Origin: Chara braunii
Lineage: Eukaryota > Streptophyta > Charophyceae > Charales > Characeae
NCBI GenBank assembly: GCA_003427395.1
Contig: BFEA01000171.1
Coordinates: 2,495,307-2,528,011, forward strand
Reading direction: 5' to 3'
DNA: 32,705 nt
Shown here piece after piece: positions 1 through 10,239 of the stretch (positions are counted from its first letter, which is position 1; the number at the start of each line of letters is the position of its first letter). Below the pieces are notes generated by a model. It was not told the origin of the DNA, searched no databases, and saw only the letters and a list, made by a program, of their open reading frames with translations. Made by a program: the position numbers and the translations under genes.

Positions 1-158
1 AAATAAGAAGGGATACCCCATTCTTGGAAGGAAAGTTTTCAAGTAAGACGAAAAATTTTAAAATTGGAATGACATTTTTTAAGATGGAATGAAAATTTAA
101 AATTTAGAATGTAATTTTACTCTAGAATGATTATTTAATTCTAGGAAATTTTTATGTT
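1..158 (+). repeat. AT-rich dispersed repeat, left copy
   Basis: This stretch recurs as a direct repeat at 9650-9807 with only a few differences. It is built of short motifs resembling GGAATGA alternating with AAATTTT runs, so it can fold on itself. It starts at the window edge, so its true left end is unseen. There is no coding potential. It may be one end of a dispersed element or a MITE-like sequence. Confidence 0.85.
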
Positions 159-1269
159 GAAGAATAAAGTTCAAAGGTTGAAACTGAAAGACAAGGAGAT
201 GTCTTTACATTTCACATGACAAAGGCAAACATCAGGATGAACAAAACTTATCTTTTGAAAGAGAAACAATCAATAGGCTCTAGATCTTTCAAACAGACAT
301 CACAAAACAAAAGTAGGCTCATGAAATTTCAAAGAAAATAACACAAATAAGACACTCTGGTCTTGCTAATTATCAAAATCTGTATAACATCAAGAAGGAG
401 TAGAGTTAGAAAATCCAAACTAAATATACAAAGGTTAGTTTTCGACGAAATGTCTGAGTCGAGGTTCAGGCACGCAAAGTTCGACAATGTGAGTTGCGTG
501 AATAGCACGTGGTTGGTCGTTTTACTGATCTGCAGACAAAACAAAGCACTTCACAATCCTAACGGAGTCAACCATTCGTTCACTTTCACACATATTACAC
601 TTACGCTTCCAAACCTCTCAACCAGACATTCCCTTTTCGACTTAATCATTCAAGGACCTCTTTTGATCAAACACAGATCTTTTAGACAATGACCCGAAAA
701 TGAGAAATATCATTTAGTGTAGAGGTAGATGCAAAGTGTGGGTGTCAAGGGTGAGTGAGGGTTGAGTTGGCGAACCAACCTGTTACCATAAGGCAACAAC
801 ATATTGTCTTTTATAGACTCATAAGGAGTCTTATTGGTTAAGATGACCTGCACACAAGTCCACATGGTCTTAACACCTCTTTGCTATCGATATAACCCTA
901 ACTGAAGTTCAATATAGTGAACTTCATTTAGTTGGGAATAATACTACATCGACATAACTCCCTGTAGGTAGCCTCACTAACTTCTTATCAGATCATCTTT
1001 TAGAGATAGTCGTCTAAAGGAAGAAAAATATAGAGCTAACATCGCCAGAACTTTGCCCTTCAGACATACACAGACAAAATATCTTCAATCTCATACGAAG
1101 TAGAATCATAAGATTTGACATCAATCACTAGGTTAAGGTAGTAGGACAAGTCACTTGGGGTCTCATTCCTTCTACATCCACCTCAATAGAAGCAAAAAAT
1201 GGATGTTGTCAGTTCGTTAGTCTTATGCAGGATCTTCATAAGAGTTGTCATAGAAGGGTAAATCACACG
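159..1269. other. No gene seen; AT-rich left flank
   Basis: The only open frames are about 70-110 codons, overlap on opposite strands and lack any recognisable domain. I see no RNA gene here. Confidence 0.6.
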
Positions 1270-1625
1270 GGGTCCTCACCTTTTACTGAGTGTATGGTCG
1301 TGATAGGGAAGACCTCATGGGATCTCGCTTCTCCTATCGTTGTTTGATGTCGAAGCACGGTTGACGGACAATAAGGCAAGTTTCTCAGAGCCTCGTTTCT
1401 CTTATCACCACCTCCCTTACCCGTGCTAATTGTTGCGATAGGGCAGGCCTTGCGGGACCTCGCTCCTCACTTACTTGCGTCGACGCACGGCTTCCTGGCA
1501 ATAAGGCAGGCTTCTCGGAGCCTCACTTCTCTTATCATCACCACTTTTCGTTAGTCGTGCAGTTAGGCAACAGGGCAGACCTCTCGGGGCCTCGCTCCTC
1601 CTATTATTCTCACAAATTCTCTCGA
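1270..1625 (+). repeat. Hairpin array H4, about five units
   Basis: Five related units of roughly 60-100 bases share an inner block resembling GGCTTCTCGGAGCCTC followed by GCTTCTCCTATC-like ends. The outer stems differ but stay complementary: GATAGG pairs with CCTATC in the first unit, ATAAG with CTTAT in the second and fourth. The third and fifth units are less regular. The inner part also pairs, as in GGCT with AGCC. It has the same design as the arrays in the large units but a different sequence. Confidence 0.6.
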
Positions 1626-2579
1626 CGAACTAGGTTGTCGCTTTCAACGCTTATTTAAGCTCTGGATCATTCGGAAGTCTTTAAGCTCATGTGGGTAGGC
1701 CATACGAAACATGTGCCCCATGTCTTAAAGACCTTCCGCCTGATCTCCAAACTGTATTAGTTTATGACTTTGAGAAAATGCAGGCTTTAGTCAACTGTAA
1801 GGCAAGAGTTAATTAGTGTTGTCCACTTTCAGAGTACTTTGACCAATAGCACGCACAATCCTTCAATCCACTGTGAACCCCGCTTTATCAATGTCAGGTG
1901 GTCTATTAAGCAAGGCAAGACTGCACGGAGTCGATTCCCTTGCGACCACATCCCCACAAAAAAAAACACTCACATGGTGAGACAGTTTCACGGAACTTCT
2001 CGTTCTCTCTATGTTTTTCAGCAACAGTTAGTCATACCCAGTCCCTTTCTGTCAGATCATGGCAGATGAACTGCGCACTGCATTGTCTCACTCGATTGGT
2101 TGTGCACAATGTCCGCTCACTTTATTGGGTGTGCACAACACCGCTCACCCAATTGCATGCGGACAACACTGCTTACCCGCGACACATCGGTTTTCGGCCA
2201 ACTCATGGCCATAATCAAAAATAAAATAAATAAATAAAATCTAAAAGCCATATATGCAAGGAATATGAGTGGGAACGATATACTGAAAGCCAAGTTGCGA
2301 AATCATACAGATGTCAAGATAGTCACGTACAAGCAGAGAGCACAAATGTACTGAGATTTCATCAAAATAAGAGCAATACAATAAGCTTTTGAGCCAATGT
2401 TCAAGTTCTCAGGGCACACCAACACAGTATCCAGCGTAGCCCGTCTCTATCTGACGCTCTGCGCCCAACCTACACTACTTGCCTATGCTTCTACAACTGC
2501 ATTCTCACAACAAGCTTACTTCGACTTTGAAGACCACTGTGTATGGCGGCAATACCATAGTCGACCTTTCACACACCAG
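1626..2579. other. No gene seen
   Basis: Mixed-composition sequence with only short overlapping open frames and no recognisable product. The segment 2100-2170 holds three weak repeats of a CACAAC..CGCTCAC..TTG type. Confidence 0.5.
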
Positions 2580-3465
2580 GTACGTATCTCTTTCTTTCTT
2601 TCTTTTTATCTCTCTTTCTCTGTATGTCACTGTGTATCTGTGTGACTGTATATTTGTCATTGTGCATCAATGTCACTGTGCACTGTGTCAACGCGTGTCT
2701 GTGTGACACTGTGTATTGTATGTGTTTTCACTGTCTGTTCGTGCTTCACTCTTCCTATGTCACAATACATCCTTTTGACACTACGTATTGTATGTGTTTT
2801 ACTGTGTCTGTTCGAGTTTCACTCCGCCTGTGTCACAGTACACCTGTGTGACACTATGTATTATATGTCTGTCACAGTGTGACTGTGTGTTTTTACTGTG
2901 TCTGTGTGTCTGTCACAATGTGACTGTGTATTTGTCACTGTGCAATGTGTCATCGCGTGTCCGTGTGACACTATGTATTGTATGTGTTTTCACTGTGTCT
3001 GTTCGTGTTTCACTCTTCCTCTGTCACATTACATCCTTGTGACACTGTATACTGTACGTGTTTTACTGTGTCTGTTCGAGTTTCACTATGCCTGTGTCAC
3101 AATATACCTGTGTGACACTATGTATTGTATGTCTGTCACAGTGTGACTGTGTGTTTTTACTGTGTTTGTGTGTCGGCCATAATGTGACTGTGTATTTGTC
3201 ATTGTGTGACTGTATGTGTGTTACTGTGTGTTGTGTGTCACTTGTGTACACGTCACTGTGTCCGTGTATGTGTATCTGTGTCCGTGTCACTGAGTCTGTG
3301 TATGTTTGTTTGACTGTGTATGCGTCACTGCATGACTGTGTGACTGCAGCATTGTGTGTTTGTGTAACTATGTCACTAAGTTTCTGGCACTGTGTGATTG
3401 TCACCATGTATGTGTCATTGTGCATCCGTGTGACACGGTGCATATCTCATACCGTAATGGTGCAG
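2580..3465. repeat. GTGT/CACTGTGT minisatellite with 262-bp higher-order period
   Basis: The tract is made of variants of TGTGTCACTGTGTG and TGACACTATGTATTG. A longer unit starting GTGTGACACT at 2701 recurs at 2963, a spacing of 262 bases, with good similarity to about 3215. Further degenerate TGTGT/CACTG repeats follow to about 3465. All six frames are open in places because the repeat lacks stop codons in some phases, so the Cys/Val/Ser-rich open frames here are artefacts. Confidence 0.85.
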
Positions 3466-4360
<895 letters not shown>

Positions 4361-4884
4361 GTGTCGAGCGCATCGGTCCGGCACCGCAAAGGGCAGCGCG
4401 AGACCCTCCTGGCCGCATCACGCAGGAGTCCGTCTTAATCCTCGTCGCGAATATACATGTGGAGCTTCCGCAAGCTGCTCTGGCCGAGTGCGCCAACCAT
4501 ACGTTTCGCGAGCCCCTACGACAGGATAGGGCCTACGCGAGGCACGACTTACCTCCACCTTACGAGAGTTGTCACCTCCCTTCGGTGGGCGTATCCCCGC
4601 CGAGCTACCAGTCCACAGTACGAAAGTTAATCAGTTGCTATCGCAGAGGTGGACCAACCGATGACGTTCCTCGTTCCCTGTAGCATAGGGGGTACGCGCG
4701 GTAATACACCTCTATCGGACCCGCACGCGAACCGACATCTTGGGGGGCTGAGGTCCCAAGCGCGACTCGTCGCTGGTCGACTATGACGCATCCCACGCAC
4801 CACACATACACCACTCTAAAAAACATAAAAATTAACAACACGCACACTCATACACATACACGAAACGACGCAAAGCAAGCAATG
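4361..4884 (-). pseudogene. R block, copy 1: LSU domain I-like
   Basis: On the minus strand it contains TTGGGACCTCAGCCCCCCAA (4740-4759), resembling the LSU domain I segment TTGGGAATGCAGCCCCAAG, and then a GCGAACGAG-like region comparable to the conserved AGCGAACAAGTACCGTGAG. It is homologous to the two R blocks at 28159-29185. Several local stems are kept between the copies, for example TCCAC with GTGGA. The match to LSU is short and from memory, so it is moderate. It lies directly downstream of the SSU-like T block, the expected 18S-to-25S order. Confidence 0.5.
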
Positions 4885-5334
4885 CGACAACGCTCCTAGT
4901 CCCTCGGTAGTTATCCCATAACTTTCCGATGTGGAAATCGGATAGGCGTCGCGTGTGAGACTTAGTATACAACCGCGCGGACGCAGGGCTAACTCATATC
5001 TTCTCGCGATGCAAGCGTACGTAAGCAGTCACAATGATGGCGTACTATGTAGTACCCATACTCAAGCGGTCCTCGTTAATCTCGAGGGTCGCATTCGACA
5101 CTCAAGTGTCGACTGACATGCGCCTTGAGGGTTAATTTCTCGACGTTGGACAACCGCCAAGTGCGGTTGAGAACCACACCATATTCTGCACCCTGCAGAG
5201 AGTGAGTGGTACACTTGTTCATACATGTGGTGACACTCGTCTGTTATCGCCCTGAAGACCAGCTCCATCATCCAGGGTCTGGAAAAAAGTCAAGGGGTTT
5301 GACTTTGACGGCTGCCACGACTACAACGTCCAAC
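4885..5334 (-). pseudogene. T block, copy 1: SSU rRNA 3'-domain-like
   Basis: Minus strand, homologous to 21395-21845 and 27720-28165. The 3' end, GGAAAGTTATGGGATAACTA (4910-4929, minus), resembles AAGTCGTAACAAGGTTTCCG of SSU. Upstream lies a counterpart of the decoding region (GTATACTAAGTCTC.., about 4945-4972) where rRNAs have GTACACACCGCCCGTC. A CACCACA..GTACCAC element resembles the GGCACCACCAGG region. Only about 450 nt long, it is shorter than a normal 3' domain and strongly diverged at sites that are nearly invariant, so a pseudogene or a highly derived rRNA. Confidence 0.5.
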
Positions 5335-5830
5335 GATAGAAAATCTAAAGAGCAAAGGCTAAAAGAGGATCCCCCTCTTCTCTCAAACGCACGATCTGTT
5401 TAACCCTTACGCGCGTAGCCAAATAAGAATTAAAAATCGCCAAAGATGGCGGTGTCAAAACATGCTCGCCCACGTTTTTTTTCACTTTTTACTTTTTGTT
5501 TTCACTTTAGTTTGGGGTCTAAACAATTTTATTATTTTTTGAACTTTTTTTAGTGAGTTTTGTGTTATGTGAAGTACACATCTGTAAATTTTCAGGGCAT
5601 TTAGCTATGTCAAAAAAAAAAAAAAAAATCGCCAAAGATGGCGGTGTCGAAAACATGCTCACGCACTCACTAAGTTTAATTCTCTTTTTATTTCTATTTA
5701 TTTTTATTATTAGTGTTTGTTCTATGTATTTTATTTTTATTTCAAATTTGGTAAGGAATTCGGACATAATGCTCTGGCAAATCTTGTTTAATTTATTTTT
5801 CTCCATAACATATCTTTTTTTCAGATTTTT

Positions 5831-5837
<7 letters not shown>
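5335..5837. repeat. Spacer with a duplicated 22-bp hairpin motif
   Basis: The 22-bp element AATCGCCAAAGATGGCGGTG plus TC is found at 5435-5456 and exactly again at 5627-5648. It holds the stem CGCCA-aaga-TGGCG. Both copies are followed by an AAACATGCTC.C.CAC segment. The second is preceded by a run of A. The surroundings are T-rich with no gene. Confidence 0.7.
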
Positions 5838-5865
<28 letters not shown>

Positions 5866-5893
5866 ATTTTTTTTTTTTTTTTTTTTTTTTTTT
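5838..5893. repeat. Poly-T tract
   Basis: Nearly uninterrupted T run (one A). Low complexity. Together with the run at 6079-6108 next to an N, it marks a place where assembly is uncertain. Confidence 0.95.
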
Positions 5894-6078
5894 CAAACCT
5901 CGAGTCATGGCCACCACTTAGGGAGGTGAGCACTTCTTGCCTTCTACGGCCTTAGTGAGCAATAAAACAAAATCATCTGTTGACGTAAAATTTATGTTCT
6001 GCCAAACGAAGGCCTTGCCTTCGCATTTGTTTGTTTCTTGGAGATCCGTCAGCTCTGCGCCTCTTTCTTATTTACAAN

Positions 6079-6109
<31 letters not shown>

Positions 6110-6584
6110 GGTTCGCGTTCGGCCTGAACGACCGAACGCATCCCCAAGGGGTCCCATACGTTCGGGCGTTCGGCCCGTCCCGAACGCCGGTTATCCTATA
6201 TATATATATATAATTAAGGGTTATTAATATGAGATGATCACTTCTCACAGTCACAGTGGGACGCCTCTCAGCCATATATATATGTATGTGAGCGTAGACA
6301 GTCAAATCCAAAATCTGAATCTCCAAACATACCTGCAATCACATTAAAGATTCATCCAGAAGTCCATACACTACACGGGGGCAACTTCAAACATTTTCTA
6401 CGCTTACACTCCTTGCTTTAACCATACCAACCTCAACCTTAGCACACCCTTCCAACAAATAAAATACTCCGTATCTTTGTTAAATGATCATTCAATAAAG
6501 TCCGGGTAAAAACACAATGAAACAGATCAAGCCACATGGCTAAAACCTTTAGGTTGAGTGGCAAGAGTGGATTGAAGTTGAATC
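5894..6584. other. Low-complexity spacer with assembly N and CGAACG repeats
   Basis: An N at 6078 is followed by 30 T. Between 6110 and 6190 the words CGTTCGG/CCGAACG recur six or so times on both strands and can form several stems. A short TA repeat (about 6195-6210) and TATA-rich stretches follow. No gene is recognised from 6210 to 6584. Confidence 0.6.
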
Positions 6585-6650
6585 GTAAACCGACGAATCG
6601 GCAACCGACATGTTATCAGTGATAACAGAAGATGATCCTCGTAGGATCAA
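6585..6650 (-). repeat. Hairpin trio, copy 1
   Basis: Reading the minus strand: GATCCT-acg-AGGATC (6634-6648), GTTATC-act-GATAAC (6612-6626) and GCCGA-TTCG-TCGGT (6589-6602). Three compact stem-loops lie in a row within 60 bases. The same trio is found in copies 2 and 3. Confidence 0.85.
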
Positions 6651-6924
6651 ACTGAATTTAACCCAAATCCTGAATCAATCGATCAAGAAGACCTGTAGCA
6701 CAAGACAAGTCAATCCCCAAGCTAAATCTATGAGTTCAAATCGAGAGTATCCTCCATATCATGCTTTCACCAAGAATCATTCTGTTTGGCTAATCCTGGG
6801 TCTATCCCTAAGCCAATGCCTAATGAAAAGGTAGACCTTTGGCAGAATCTCCTCCTATACATAGTGGATTGCCAACATTGCCACCTGTCAAAATATAATC
6901 CAACTCCTCTAAACCAGGAAAATT

Positions 6925-7215
6925 TCGGCAGCGCTTCCCGTAGGAAAAGTGTCATTTCAGAATTTATATCATTCTAAATATGAAAACATAAATAATCTTC
7001 AACCTTCCAAAGTCAAATTTTGTCTAACCCTCTGAATTAGCAAAAATTTAGGCAACACTCCCTTTAGTAAAGGAGACTTCCCAAATTTTTACTAATCCAT
7101 ATAAAATTTAGACAAGTTGAACTTTGAAAAGTCAAAAGTTGACTAACTCCTTGGATTTGCATAAATTTCAGCAGCGCTTCCCGTAGAGAAAGTAGTTTAC
7201 CAAAATTTATACAAA
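6925..7215 (-). repeat. B array, copy 1 (ACGGGAAGCGCTGCC repeats)
   Basis: Three units of about 110-120 bases. On the minus strand each has a TTTC/TTCC-TACG-GGAA mini stem, then AAGCGCTGCC, then AAATTT, with a complementary AAATTY before it. The middle unit is a variant (AAAGGGAGTGTTGCC type). It corresponds to 19735-20060 and 26640-26985. Confidence 0.75.
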
Positions 7216-7480
7216 GCCAAGTATAACAAAGGATCCAAAAAAATGCGAGAATTGATCGAAGTAAAAAAACTTAGCATAGAAAATGCAGAAATTGAAACTA
7301 ACTCCTATGGCTCTAGCACGTGGCGAGCAACTAAAACAGCCACCTATCAAACTAAAAATCAGACTAAGTAGCAGCCTCACTGAGTCACATGCAGGCCAAA
7401 CTACAAAGGTAAGTACTCTCACTATCCCCAAGTCAACCTGGACAAACAATATGTCGTAATCTTTCAATGATTTATCCCTT
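7216..7480. other. Spacer between B and H1 arrays, copy 1
   Basis: Homologous on the opposite strand to 19470-19735 and 26380-26640, which share the GGTGAGAGTA.TTACCTTTG and CTCGCCACGTGCTAGAG segments. No gene is seen. Confidence 0.6.
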
Positions 7481-8235
7481 TATACCCAGCTTACACAGGG
7501 CATAAAGCTAGACCTCCCAAACTTATGGAACATGTCTAGTTCAGCCATGGAGTATACACAAATACAGGGCACCACAACTTTTCTTTTTTTTTGGCATATA
7601 ACTAAGTCACCCTAGTCGCCCTGAACTGCTTAAGTATCCAAGATTTATATAGTTATTTTCACTTAGTTTTTTGAGGTAGCATATAACTGAGCCAATCATC
7701 TTCAGCTCAAGACTCAGTTTGCCCCTTCGTACCCCAATTTTATTCTTAATTAGTACTCTCTTCAGTTGGTGATAAGCTATAGTCAGACCACCCAAACTTA
7801 TGGAACCCTGTCTGACTAGCCTGTTCATAGATAATATAATAATAAAGTATAGCCAAATTATAATCTTCTAGTTTCAGCATGTGCGACGTGTTGGACCTAG
7901 ACCACCCAAACTTATGGAACATGTCTGGGTCCTCAGCCTGGTTCATTTCTCTCAAAACCAAAACAAGAAGAGGTTGAGCCACCCAAACTTATGAAACATG
8001 CTCAAACCTCCTCTTTGAGGAACTAAAGAAATTGACAACAACCCAAAGTAAACAAGGCTACCAAGTTACCTAAACTTATGGAATATGCTTGGTCCCTGAA
8101 AAATCATTCACATTCAGCCCTCACAAGTCAAAGCAGCCAGACCACCCAAACTTACAGGAACCTATCTCGTCCTTCAGACAATCAAAATAAACATAGCACT
8201 AGGTCCTCCAAACTTATGGAGACTTTCTCAGCCCT
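7481..8235 (-). repeat. H1 stem-loop array, copy 1
   Basis: About eight stem-loops whose shared core on the + strand is CCACCCAAACTTATGGAAC. The flanks pair and differ from one to the next: CTAGAC/GTCTAG (about 7509), GTCAGAC/GTCTGAC (about 7783), GACCTAGAC/GTCTGGGTC (about 7890), GAGGTTGAGC/GCTCAAACCTC (about 7971, one bulge), ACCAAG/CTTGGT (about 8061). Those near 8140 and 8200 are poorer. This is the inverted counterpart of the arrays at 18544 and 25543, with core TAAGTT instead of TAAGAT. Confidence 0.8.
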
Positions 8236-8469
8236 TGGTTGACCCATTCAAGCTCAAGCAAGACACTCTTTCTCCCATCCTTTCCCCAAATGCAACCCAC
8301 TATTTCCTTTCACTCAAACAATGAAACTGAAACTGACATTGTACATACATTCTTTTATTTAGTCTGGCTTGTGTCATGAAAGTCAAACTGAAAGTCAAAG
8401 TAGGGATGCACTCAATATACTCAGTCAAACATAGCAAGAAGTACAGGTAAGGGTTATAACTGGGTTTAT

Positions 8470-8780
8470 AGAAGGAAAGTGAAACCTTTACCTTTCAGTT
8501 CCCCGCCTCCAGAACTCCTCCTGAGTCCGGCAGAGCTCCCACAATCGGTGGGCTGACTCCCCACAAAGTCTTGCTGCGGTCCTACGGGTTGCAATCCCGC
8601 CTGCCGCCTTCCTTTCAGAACAGGACTAGACTGAGAGTAAGAAGGGCAGAAGATAAGAGGTTTCAGACTCTCGAGATACAGGAGAGGGACTGACTCAACT
8701 CTCAGAAGAGCGCCTTGATACCTTCCATCGCCTGAGGGCCCCGCAATGGCGGCCAGAACGCGCATGCAACCTGGTTAACT
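8470..8780 (-). pseudogene. SSU h13-h18-like segment, copy 1
   Basis: Minus-strand counterpart of 18010-18300 and 25000-25300, including a GGAAGGCGGCAGGCGGGATT block comparable with the SSU sequence GGAAGGCAGCAGGCGCGCAAA. Conservation among the three copies is clear. The link to SSU is weaker and rests on this word, the order relative to the T block, and the upstream CTGAG element. Confidence 0.35.
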
Positions 8781-9245
8781 GAGGTCAGCTGTCAACCATT
8801 GACCCTCCATATGATCCTCCATGTCGCAACAGTCGCCCCTTTTGTCGACCAAATGTCGCAACACATCCCAGAACAACTGCGTTCGAATAAGGCACACCCC
8901 TGTGCTCTATCTGAAACATGTAACATGCGCAGTATCAAGGTATCCCAACCGTTTGTATCACCAAGCGCAATCACCGTAGCCCCTTACTTCAGCAATGCAC
9001 CACGAAGACTGCAAGATGCACAACGAAGGCCCAACATGCGTCAACAATCATGCAGCAGAGTGCACTATAAGCTCATCAACAATACTGGCGGCAAAACGTT
9101 GAACCTCCGTATTCGCAACTTTTCCCCGTCCCACCAGGCTAACTTAAGTAGCAGTTTCGCATTACGCCTTTGCCTATGTGCTCTATGGTCTGTAGCAGTC
9201 GTCCCCACCTTTCACATGCTGTTGTACTTCAGCAGCACCTGATCT
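8781..9245 (-). repeat. H3 hairpin-rich region, copy 1
   Basis: On the minus strand it has repeated ACTGCTAC, GTTGCGA and TGCTGAAGT words with nested inverted repeats. It occupies the same position, directly upstream of the SSU-like segment, as 17470-17960 and 24270-24900. The roughly 150-codon open frame on the + strand has no recognisable domain. Confidence 0.5.
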
Positions 9246-9289
9246 ACCTCACCGTTGTACATAGCCCCGAGTACCATCCCTGCGTGTCA

Positions 9290-9649
9290 ACAGAAAAATT
9301 CCCACGAGAAATGAAAGTTGAAAAAACAATCTTAAAAAAAAAATCCTTCACATTTATAAATTATCATTCCAATGTTCGTCCAATTATAAAATTTTCAGTT
9401 TTATTTGATAAGTTCCCGTCTAAATATGAGTTTTCCCTTCTAACTGAATCTATTTGTTAAAGATGGAATGAAAGTTTGGATGAGTTTATAAAATATCTTA
9501 ATTAAACTTTCATTCTACTTTAACAAATATCGTCTAATTTAGATTGGATCAATCAATTTATGATTGAAAATCCTTACATAGAATGATAGTCCAATTCAAA
9601 TATTTCATGAACTCATCGAGACTTTCATTCCATCTCTAGCATGCAGTTC
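9290..9649. repeat. AT-rich island with long imperfect inverted repeat
   Basis: Bases 9452-9528 form an inverted repeat with arms of about 26 bases starting ATTTGTTAAAG and ending CTTTAACAAAT, with a small mismatch. The composition contrasts sharply with the GC-richer unit around it and has no counterpart in copies 2 or 3, so it looks like an insertion, perhaps MITE-like. Confidence 0.65.
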
Positions 9650-9807
9650 AAATAAGAAGGGATACCCCATTCTTGGAATGAAAGTTTTCAAGTAAGATGG
9701 AAATTTTTAAAATTAGAATGACATTTTTTAAGATGGAATGAAAATTTAAAATTTAGAATGTAATTTTACTATAGAATGATTTTTTAATTTTGGAAAATTT
9801 TTCTGTT
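9650..9807 (+). repeat. AT-rich dispersed repeat, right copy
   Basis: Direct repeat of 1-158 at an offset of 9649. It ends the AT-rich island. No target-site duplication could be identified because the left copy is cut by the window edge. Confidence 0.85.
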
Positions 9808-10239
9808 GGTGTGCATGCGTAGGAGACGAAGCTTTCCACCTACGAGATGATCGAGGCCGAAACGCTCCTTCCGTTTAGAACGCGGCACTATGCAGCCAGA
9901 TACTGATTCCCCCGGCTTCTCTTGCTAGCAAGTGCCCTTGCGGTTCACACACACACTTAAGCCGACCAACACTCAGACGGACACATAGACCAGCACGTTG
10001 AAACTGGCAATGCGTACATTCCATGAGCATACTTCGGAAATCAGTTGTGTGCCCCAGTCCGTGTTCAGCAAGTCATTACGAACGCCTAGCTTCTCCCGCA
10101 CACGACCCCTCCGCTTTCTGATTGCTAGATTAATACGTCAGGCGTGAAGCTTCAAGTAGCAGGCTTAGTCGATTTTGCATGGTCTTTATCAATCCCTCGA
10201 TGCTCAGCAGGCCAGCTGGTTGACAGGGCTATCTCGTTC
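9808..10239. other. Unit-internal spacer, part shared with 32.03-32.15 kb
   Basis: On the minus strand about 9920-10010 carries GGTCGGCTTAAGTGTGTGTG and ACCGCAAGGGCA, closely resembling GTCGGCTTGAGTGCGTGTGT and CCCACAAGGGCA near 32068-32105 on the + strand. No protein or RNA gene is recognised. Confidence 0.5.

Noticed and set aside
2580-3465. Cys-rich small proteins encoded in the GTGT minisatellite
   Set aside because: Open frames exist in several phases on both strands because of the repeat, with no codon preference or signal of selection.
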